A stretch of DNA of 64,000 nucleotides from Mycogone perniciosa (Eukaryota > Ascomycota > Sordariomycetes > Hypocreales > Hypocreaceae): contig JAOALB010000091.1 of assembly GCA_025331125.1 (NCBI GenBank), positions 1 through 64,000 on the forward strand, given 5' to 3'. The notes beneath the pieces were generated by a model that did no database searches, was not told the DNA's origin, and saw nothing but the letters and a program-made list of their open reading frames with translations. Position 1 is the first letter of the stretch. Every line of letters starts with the position of its first letter. The position numbers and the translations under genes were made by a program. This document shows, piece by piece, positions 55,979 through 64,000 of this stretch.

Positions 55979-58900
55979 GTTGGTGAGTGAAATTGATTCG
56001 ACTACGGCTCAGCCGTTGACCCAATCACTGTGGGATGCAACGCTGCCCAAAGACCGTTTTGGCGTGGCAGAGAGATGAGCGAGGCAAAGTGTGCAAAAGC
56101 AAGGCGACGGCAAGCGAGGCGAATAAGGTTGCTCAAGCAGGGTTCAGTCGCCAACCCAAGCGCGCCAGACACCGAAAACGCTTTGGAAGATGAGGCGTGA
56201 GTGAGCGCGACACAGAAGAGAGAGAAGAAAAAAGTTCTTCAGGGCGACGTGGTATGACTGCAAGGTGCACGATTCAAAGAATGGGAACCCCCTAAGTGAT
56301 GCTTGATGGAAAAGCTTGCGGTATTTGAGAGAGAAGGGCGGATCGGATCAGATCAGGCAGAGGAAAGAAAATTTGTGCTCCCCCCCCGGCAGAATGCGGA
56401 ATAATGTAGTATTATTTCAACCCAGCCTTGCCTGTCAGATAGTAGGTCCGTTCACACAAAGCGTATGTATGTACGGAGTACGTATGCTTTATGAAAAAAA
56501 GGGGGCGCATGAGGAATAAGAAGAGAAAAACAAATCAGGGAAGCGAGAAGGACTTATGGGAGCAAATGGCTGCCTCAGAGTGCGCAGATGAGCATAGCCA
56601 TGATGCCTTGCGTGCGCACATTGAGCGGAGAGAAGACGACAAAGCGAATTTGAGGGCAAAAGCGACAACAATAGCGCTCTATCTGCTTGAGAGGGAGGGT
56701 CACACCATGTCAGCACAGCACCGCTATGTATCCAGTACACAGATGCGCAAGTCTAGGGTCGTCGCGCGAAGGATGAGTTGCAGCGACTCAGAGCTGTTCG
56801 GTGCCATTCATCGAGCCTCGTCGCAACTTATTCACTGCGTATCGGATACACCGCCAAGGGATGAGAACCGCAGGCGCGAGAACCCGCCTTTTTTTTTGTG
56901 AAAGGGGGCGTCTCCCTGTAACCATGTCAAAGGGTGGGAGGATGGAAAAAAAAAACTTGGGGATGCGCATTGCGCATCATGTTCCCAGACCCCCATTGGC
57001 TGCTCGGTGGCTGTGCATGAGCAGGGCTCGACAAGGCATCGAAGCTGCAGCAGTGGTCGGGTCGCCTCATTCTGTCGCCCCCAATCTGGTCCGCCACGCG
57101 GTTTGCCCAGGCTAAGGAGCCAAGACCGACCATTCTGGCAGACCCTGCAGCCTGCGATCTGCGTGCGTCGAGAAGGAAGCGAATCGAAGGCAGACGATCG
57201 CATGTCTGACTCACGGCGCTGCTGGCTGCGATGCGATGGCTTGCTCTGCCTAGCTTAGCTCTTCGGCTCTGCCCTCGAGCTCGCCCCGGATGGCGGCCCA
57301 AATCGTGTCGCGTGTGCGGTAATAGTGACAGACGAGTTTGCTGGCCGCCAGCGACAGGCACAATGTATCGCGTTCACGCCATGCATGTCGAGTGTTGGCC
57401 GTTGCGTTTCATCGACTTCCGACATGCTCATGCATATCTGAACCAAAGGAATGGCCAATGTGACAGGTGGAAAAACGGGCGATCGCGGCCGCCCGAATCA
57501 GTGCATGACCCAGTGGGATGTGCTGGCCATCTTCCGACTTGTCAGTTTCGAGAGGCCTCTTGACTTGACTCTGATGGCCGTTTGGGCAAACGAGTTGGCG
57601 TGAAGATGTTGTGGCTGTAGGGCTGAGGTGAGAGACTTCGTTATCCAATCCGTATTATCTCCTCCGTCGGCGACGAATCCGGAGCACGGAGTGGCTCCTC
57701 CCGTTACTTCCCGTTTGATAGGACGGACTTCACGCCAGAGCGGCATCACCAGCCACAAAGCGTCGGTTCAAGTCGTGGCCCTTCGGCGGCCTCTCCACCA
57801 AAAAAAAAGCCAGAAGAGAGCCACAACTCCCAACTTCGGACTTGCAAGCTTGGTATCTAGGCAGAATCACCCCCAAAGGTGAACTCCGGTGTCCTGCCTG
57901 CTGGGCCGTCCCACCTCGGCCATAACCCGTCTAGGCAGTTCACAGTTCACAGTTCGCAGCTCGATTCTCGGCCCGGCCAGCCCACTATTCCAAGAACCAC
58001 GGCCATCATCATCTCATGGTCAAGACAATAGTCCAATGATATCAAGGCCGCCAAGGCAAAAGTCGAGTCACATCCAACGACGTATGCAAGTCGTACCCGT
58101 TCATGTTGATAAGTCACCAAATCACAGCCGTTGATATCGAACAACAGGCATATGCGCCACGACGGGCGGCCAAGGAGGTCGCCGACTCTTCTCGGCCTTT
58201 CCATGACCATCAAATATTAGACATCTACGTGATTGGCCACCATACGAGGGCCATGGCCATGATGGTAATTAGTAACTCTCATGTAATCAACTGCATACAT
58301 CCTGCCCCTCAAGCTGAGCATCTCTCACCACCCTCTCGATCTCCCCTGCGGGCGTACGTATATGCTAGTTTGCAAAACCATGTAAACGGGATGGCAACCC
58401 TAACGCTCTGGGACTTTTCCAAGGGTACGGAGTATAGACGCCAGCTTTAGTCAAAACCATTGTCCGCCTTGCTGACGTCATTGACGCCCTTTTTCCTCTA
58501 TCTCGTACTAAGGTCCACATGACGTCTCTCCAGAAACAGCACGCCGGCTTTTATACCATTTGCATGTATCACGGGGCCACTTCATAACAAGTCATGCAGC
58601 CAGTTTTGGCTTTTACACAACTTTAATTCGAGGGATAATCCTATCTGCTCTAAAAACGTAAAACTGAAATGATCATCATCACTGTAGATAATGAAACCCC
58701 TCTACTTCGTATCCTCCTCTAGGCTTAACTTCCCACAACAAAAGTAGGTAAGAACACAAAAGTTGAAAGAGTTATAAGAAAAAAAAAGGAAAAAAAAGGA
58801 AGAGCATAAGAAAGACAAATGAAAGAATACATCGTGTTGTGCTAAAATAAAATACACACCAATACCTGTTTCAGAGTACACAAAGGAAAATATGGGTAAA

Positions 58901-59135
58901 AAGGGGGGGAATCTCCCCATCTGAAGCCAAGTTAGCAAACCGTTTCCATGCTGTCCAAGATGTGCCACTTACCATAAAGGGCAGAAGTCAGTACACTTGC
59001 GAAATAGCATCTTGCTCAAGTCAATCTGTGCCATAGACGTGGCTTTGCAGAAAACAGAAAACCGTAATCCATCAGGTTATGGTGTCTAGAAAAGTCCAGG
59101 TGTGATAACAGGCAAGTCGAAATGCGCATAGCCCA
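55979..59135. other. 3.2 kb region without a supportable gene
   Basis: Promoter side of the 335-residue gene and 3' side of the 222-residue gene. Contains exact 9-mers at 56472 and 58426, a 17-bp inverted repeat at 56962-56978, and three tandem CAGTTCA units near 57937-57957. ORFs such as 56491-56901 have no recognisable sequence and overlap others on the opposite strand. Confidence 0.55.
56962..56978. repeat. Perfect inverted repeat GATGCGCA-T-TGCGCATC
   Basis: Eight-base arms around one central base. Possibly a dimeric regulator site or chance. Confidence 0.6.
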
Positions 59136-59804
59136 TCATATGATGCCACGCCGCTGTAGAATCTCCTCATACGCCCTCATCTTCTTCGTCCTTGTGTCCA
59201 GGAGATCGCAAAGATCGTCATAGCGCTTCAGAAGCCCCTCGTATCTCGACTTCCAGGAGCGCGATTGATGCTTCCAATGCTCGACTTCGCCCAGAAGTTC
59301 GGATACCCGGCGGCCAACGCTGCCCCCAACCTGTCGTGACAGACTCCGGTTTCTCTCGAGCAGATCTGCGTTCTCAACTCTGAGGTCGTCGTTCTCCCTC
59401 TCCAGTTTTGCAATCTTGTGTCGTAGCTTCTCGTCCTCGCGATGGTGGTGCTTGGAACAGTCGCCAACACTGTCGATGCTACGACGAAGGGCTTCGTTGT
59501 CGGCAGTGAGGATTCCGATTTGCTTCTCGAGCTGAGGGATGGTGACGCAAACGAGACGCTTAGTCTCAGACTGCGAAGCCGATAGTGTTGCCTTCAGGGC
59601 GTTGCACTCGTCGACCACAGACTTGTTTATCTCCTGAAGCTTCCGCTCCTTCTCCACAAGGCAGTTCCATTCGTCAAGGCTGACCTTGATGTAATCGATT
59701 TCGCGGACGTGGTGATGGTGGCCACCGTAAGAGCGGGAGCGCTTGACAGATACGAATTGTTGTCGGCCGCCTGGCGTCGACTCGACGTACCACCGCCTAG
59801 ACAT
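59136..59804 (-). CDS. Coiled-coil protein, 222 residues
   Basis: Single exon. N-terminal 35 residues are basic with a HHHH run (SRRWYVESTPGGRQQFVSVKR). Residues about 42-215 are almost entirely heptad-like helix rich in Leu, Glu, Lys and Arg (KLERENDDLRVENADLLERNRSL). A conserved-looking tryptophan pair (HWKHQSRSWKSRYEGLLKRYDDL) lies near the end, and the protein stops at QRRGII. I do not recognise a family beyond fungal hypothetical coiled-coil proteins. It may function with, or be structurally similar to, the coiled-coil protein at 54915-55922, but I see no clear sequence homology between them. Confidence 0.85.
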   Translation of the reverse strand: MSRRWYVESTPGGRQQFVSVKRSRSYGGHHHHVREIDYIKVSLDEWNCLVEKERKLQEINKSVVDECNALKATLSASQSETKRLVCVTIPQLEKQIGILTADNEALRRSIDSVGDCSKHHHREDEKLRHKIAKLERENDDLRVENADLLERNRSLSRQVGGSVGRRVSELLGEVEHWKHQSRSWKSRYEGLLKRYDDLCDLLDTRTKKMRAYEEILQRRGII

Positions 59805-62800
59805 CTTTGCTGTTGTGGTTGCCCTCTGGCTTCGGAAACACTGGCTAAGGACGGTTGTCTCGATGTTAGTGCCGGTGATGCCGGCAGCGAGATAGAGTGT
59901 TGTTAGCTGTTGGTTGTTTGTTGGAAGTTGTTTGTGGTTTAAAGGCGCAGTAATATATTAACGGTGCCGTGGTTGTTGAGTAGTCGGAGTTCCAGTTGAC
60001 AAAAAGATAAGAGGAAGAAAGTTGTATGCTAATGTTGGAGGGTTCAAGCAGAGATATAGTACTGACACTTCCGGAAAGAAGGTTGTGATCTGGGGCCGGG
60101 ATCTATATAAACTGTCTCTGGGTGAGTAAGAAAGAGGTATAACGTGAAGACCAAAAAGGCATTCGGTCAACGCAGGTGACCAAAGAGGAACCACAAGGGT
60201 TTGGCGTATAAAGAAATGACGAGCCGAGCCACACTCAAAGGTGTGAGCGGGAGGTTTCTCTTTACAAAAACAGACTCATCAAGGCATATCTCTCCAGAAA
60301 TAGGTCTCTTTTGTGGCCACATGGAAGGGGAAAATCGACAAAAGTATGGCACGGGGCGGAAGCACACGGCCGCCATCTTCATTGTGAAGAGCGATACTTT
60401 GTAGCGATGACAACCATCATGAATGTGGCTGGTGTTTGGTGGCTTACAGAGGAGGAGGAGAATAGAATACGGAGTAAACAGGGGTGTATTGCAGTCCCAC
60501 GAAGCCAAGCAAAGGCGAAAAGAGAAAAAAGACATCTACTTGAACCATACTCAGAGGCCGTTTAGGCTTGAAAGAGCCAAAGTCCACGAGGCTGAGCGGG
60601 CAGACCCCCCGTCTCATGCTGGGTCATCCGCCCGGCGCCGTTTCCGCGGGGGCTCCAGCCCTTTCTTGGATGCCTAGAAAAGACGCTGAGAGAGTTGCTA
60701 ATCCAATGTCCTCAAGGACGGCTTTGGCTTTGTTCGTTCCGAACAAAAACCCATTCATGCCATGTTCGTCATCCGTGGGTTGCAGAAAATAAGCGCGTCT
60801 ATGGTGGTGGCGGCAGCGGAGAGGGACGGCTGCAGGGACGAGATGCATCTCCCGGGACCGTGATTTGGAGGTGGTACATTAGCGATCAGCGCTGAAAGAT
60901 GCCTGGTCAATGACACCACAAAGGAGGGATGGTGTGATGTTGAAAGGGCTCCCAAGTCTGAAGATGGTGTGGTCACTTGTATGGTATGTAAGTCGTAGTG
61001 GAGTGGATGCAAGGAGACGTTCTGCTTGTGGCTCAGGCGGACGCGGCCCGCAGCGTCAGTTGATCTGCCGTGACCGTGTGGAGTGCTACTATATCCGCAC
61101 TGTATCTATCTCTCTTTTTAGCAGTAGACCCGCTAAACAACCCCGCCTACAGGGACGAAAACGCCCTTTGCCACCAGCTGCTGGGATGAGCTGCGTGGCG
61201 CCCGCACTGTGCTGCCGCTGTCTGACCTGCATACACGCGCGTCTGTCACCCGCCGAACCACTGACTATTAAATCCCCACGGGAGGCCGTAATAGCATGAA
61301 TTCCATCCCTAGAGCGTTTTGTGTCCTAGATTTCCATCAGCCGCATTTGGTTTCGGTGAGGCATCCAAGAGCGATTTTCGTCTCTCGTATGTACCTTTCT
61401 GGCTTGCGCCACACATACTACTACATCTTCAGGGTTGTTCAACCCCGTACGGAGTACTACTTGGTGCAGCTCTCGGCCTTGGGTATCGCCACCGTCTTTG
61501 TATGCAAACACTTTAGGCAAGACATCAAATCCTAGCAAGGCTCGGAAGATCAAGGCATTTTTCATGTCCATAAATGCCCGAGAGAATGGGCCAGATGGGG
61601 CTGGAATTCCGACTATACTTGGCCCCCAAGGTACCTCCATCAAAGGAACTCTCGAAACAGTTGAGCCCATTGTTTGACCCATTGTTTGGCACAAAGCTGA
61701 AGAAGACAAAGTCCCTTTATGTATTTTTATCAAGTTAATTATATCAATAAAAAAGGTTCTTCTTTTGTCATGTAAGTAGAAAGAGACCAAAATTTCCTGC
61801 ATTTATTGTCTTGTCAGCCATACTATAAGGAGGGCTCGAATCTCAACAACAACCTTTAGAAAACAACACCTCCAGCAATTCACAACAGGTTTCCATATTT
61901 CCCTCAGCTTCCAGAACCTACCAGCTCCACTGAGGATTTATCTCCTCCCCTAGGTACCTCTAGGGAAGTCATTCCCCCCGATGTTACGCTCAGCTGCCCA
62001 TCCCACCCTCCAAGTCACCCCCATACACCCATATCACCCTCTATATACTGCAAACATGGTACTGAATCCCTTGCCGCCTCATAGTGACATCAGTAATCTG
62101 CATACATACCCCTCACAAACAGCTTGCCAACCTGGTCAGTGGTAGCTGGTGGGAGGCCCACCACAGTGATGCCACTCCAGGGATGATGACACTCAAGTAA
62201 CATGTATTTGTAATTCCCAAAGGGCCTTGACGCCAAGGATCGCGGCTTTAGGCAGTCATTCTTCTCTCGAGGGTGGGTCAGACTGCTAAGGGCGTCTTTT
62301 CCGAATTCGTCTGGTTCAGCGTGGTGACCGTTGATGACATGCTCTATATATTCCTAGCTAACAATCTCGCCATGCTTTAGGAAATGAAGAATACATAATG
62401 CAAGATAACATTTCTGTCCTCAAATGAGTCGACTTTGGCTGACTGATGAAAATCTCATGTTGTCCATCGAGTCTCCCATTCTCTCCGATACCTCTCAGTA
62501 TCCATTTGCCCCCTCTCGAGGCAGGGCCATCATGAGCATTCCCCACAAGCTTGCTCATATACAGACCTAATCTTCACAAATATGCCTTCCCCCTCTTCCC
62601 CTCTTCTCAATGTAACGCTCCGTGTCACAATATATTACACCACGAAATAGTGTCTCGTCATATTTCTCCGTCACGGTCAGCCTTGGTGTTTGTGTGTTGG
62701 TTCGTCCCCGAAGTCTGCCTAGTTCACTCCACCCCCTCCCTACTCTCGCAGTTACAGTGTATACGAGTGGCCAACCGAGGCAGACAAGTGCTTATTCACA

Positions 62801-63242
62801 TACGTGCCTTCTGCTTGTTAAAGAATCCGATTTTTTCTTCATTCCGCTGTCATCTAGATATGCCATCCGGTCCTTGGTATCATAACTATTCGCCCTCAAA
62901 CAAAACTCACCCTCTGTCCTGTCGCCAAGCATACCACCCGCCTAGCGATGAAGGGAAACAACTATAAAAAGGACATTCTGCCTCCGTCGTGATGCATATA
63001 GAACAAAGCCGCCATCCGCGCCTAAAGCCAAAAAAAAACCCACACTGCCCTTTGAATTACGCCATAGAACTTCCCTTGAATGCCGAACTCACCGATTCCG
63101 TTGACTCGTTTTGAAACCCTTCTCGTAAAATCAAGTAAAATAGGGGGGGTGACATATCGTAAAATTGGTGTAGATGAGCGCAACAGTGTATAACACCCTC
63201 CCTTGTGATGATACAATTCCTTCATGTCGTGCTGTAATACTA
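59805..63242. other. 3.4 kb region without a supportable gene
   Basis: Promoter side of the 222-residue gene and 3' flank of the Gln-rich gene. Exact 9-mers at 60468 and 61448. A pair of open frames near 61326-61802 (minus) and 61435-61677 (plus) has somewhat protein-like composition, but they overlap on opposite strands and match nothing I recognise. They could be a decayed gene. Confidence 0.5.
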
Positions 63243-64000
63243 TCATGATGCCAAAGCCTGTGCTACAGCGGCTTGAAGGCCTTCGAGAAGAGCTGCCTCT
63301 GCTGCTGCATCATCGTCTTGTGCTGATACCTGAGACATTGGCGCTTCCGGTGCGGACGTTAACTTGGGCAGTTCGGATAATATCGGAGCCAGTGGCCGTT
63401 GTTGTGGAATTGTCGTCTGGGGTAGAGCAGGTGAAGACTGGGCGGTGTTCTGTATGTGCTGCGTGGGATGTGATGGTGTTGGGGTGGTGGAGGCGGTTGA
63501 TGGAGTGGGAGTATGATGAGCTGTTAACCCATTTTGAAGCGGCACAGCGGTAGAAGGTGTGATGGTTTGGCTTGGAGTAGTTTGTGGAGGCGGGTTCGGA
63601 GAGTGTGCAGGTTGGATATGTTGCTGCGATGGCTGCTGATGTAGTTGGTGTTGCTGCTGTACCTGCGGTTGTGGCCGACTCTGCAGGTGAGGTTGGGGTT
63701 GTTGCTGCGGTTGGTGTTGTGTTTGAAGGTGTAGTTGATGCTGGGGTTGATGTTGTTGAGCTTGAGGTTGGGGCTGAGTCTGTGGCCTAGGGACCTGAGG
63801 AGGATGTTGTGTCTGCGGTCTCAGGGGAGCCTGCGATACTGACTGCAGAGCCTGCTGTGTCGTGGTCTGTATGTCAGGTTTGACTTGAGGCGTGTTCGGC
63901 AATATCATTCCTCCTCTAGAAACGGTAGGTTGCGTCGGTGCTGCGGGTTGAATATGTGAAACATGATGTACTGAGGACGCTGCTTGTGCAGCGCTTGCAG
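63243..64000 (-). CDS. C-terminal part of a glutamine-rich protein (runs off the window)
   Basis: Open frame from the window edge to the stop at 63243, at least 250 residues; the 5' part lies beyond 64000, so the ATG at 63908 is internal. The sequence is dominated by Gln/Pro/His/Thr, with QPQ, HQPQ and QTQ strings. It ends in a short acidic and Ala/Leu helix (DDDAAAEAALLEGLQAAVAQAL). Such Q/P-rich tails are common in fungal transcription factors and coactivators, but no domain is visible here to say which. The codon composition is biased by CAG/CAA repeats, which may vary in length between strains. Confidence 0.75.
   Translation of the reverse strand, partial: ASAAQAASSVHHVSHIQPAAPTQPTVSRGGMILPNTPQVKPDIQTTTQQALQSVSQAPLRPQTQHPPQVPRPQTQPQPQAQQHQPQHQLHLQTQHQPQQQPQPHLQSRPQPQVQQQHQLHQQPSQQHIQPAHSPNPPPQTTPSQTITPSTAVPLQNGLTAHHTPTPSTASTTPTPSHPTQHIQNTAQSSPALPQTTIPQQRPLAPILSELPKLTSAPEAPMSQVSAQDDDAAAEAALLEGLQAAVAQALAS

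Noticed and set aside
56491..56901. 136-residue plus-strand ORF
   Set aside because: Highly charged but without family features, opposite other open frames, in a purine-rich spacer.
1..64000. CRISPR array, rRNA genes, intact transposon or viral genes
   Set aside because: No regularly spaced repeats, no rRNA landmarks, and no transposase, integrase or reverse transcriptase motifs in any frame I read.

Overview
The window looks like nuclear chromosomal DNA of a filamentous ascomycete, most likely Sordariomycetes and plausibly Hypocreales. The evidence is short introns (about 50-85 nt) with GTRAGT-like donors and CTAAC/CTGAC-type branch sites, fungal gene families (SPX-ankyrin GDE1, HSF1, CWC27, UPF3, Sen54, a PP2A-family phosphatase, ZPR1), and an intron-containing tRNA-Leu. 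I cannot fix the genus from sequence alone. Nothing indicates a prokaryotic, viral or plasmid origin; I see no intact transposon, CRISPR array or rRNA.

Layout. Bases 1-13.85 kb are a gene-poor stretch rich in microsatellites and short dispersed motifs, with no ORF I can support. From 13.9 to 27.5 kb lies a compact block: GDE1 (minus), a PPR-like mitochondrial protein (minus) sharing a divergent promoter with a CZIB/DUF866 protein (plus), an RNase P/MRP Rpr2-type subunit (plus), ZPR1 (plus), and a 690-residue protein with a duplicated unknown domain (minus, convergent with ZPR1). From 27.5 to 33.1 kb is mostly noncoding with one orphan candidate exon. From 33.1 to 37.2 kb: Sen54 (minus), tRNA-Leu(TAG) with an intron (plus), and an arrestin-like gene (minus) using a GC-AG intron. 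From 39.2 to 49.7 kb: a PPIL3/Cyp10-type cyclophilin, an unrecognised 430-residue protein with an internal duplication, HSF1, CWC27 and a PP2A-family phosphatase with a large insert. From 50.4 to 60 kb: UPF3, a membrane-anchored FMN-split-barrel protein and two coiled-coil proteins. The window ends inside a glutamine-rich protein on the minus strand.

Function. There is no biosynthetic cluster or operon. RNA metabolism is prominent: tRNA splicing (Sen54), an intron-bearing tRNA, RNase P/MRP, two spliceosome-associated cyclophilins, UPF3 (nonsense-mediated decay) and a PPR protein. I rebuilt exon structures for GDE1, CZIB, ZPR1, HSF1, the phosphatase, UPF3, the arrestin and Cyp10; each gives a length divisible by three and restores family-typical sequence across the junctions.

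The strongest unexplained signal is a dispersed 9-mer, TACTCCGTA/TACGGAGTA. I found 23 exact copies, all intergenic, against about 0.5 expected by chance.
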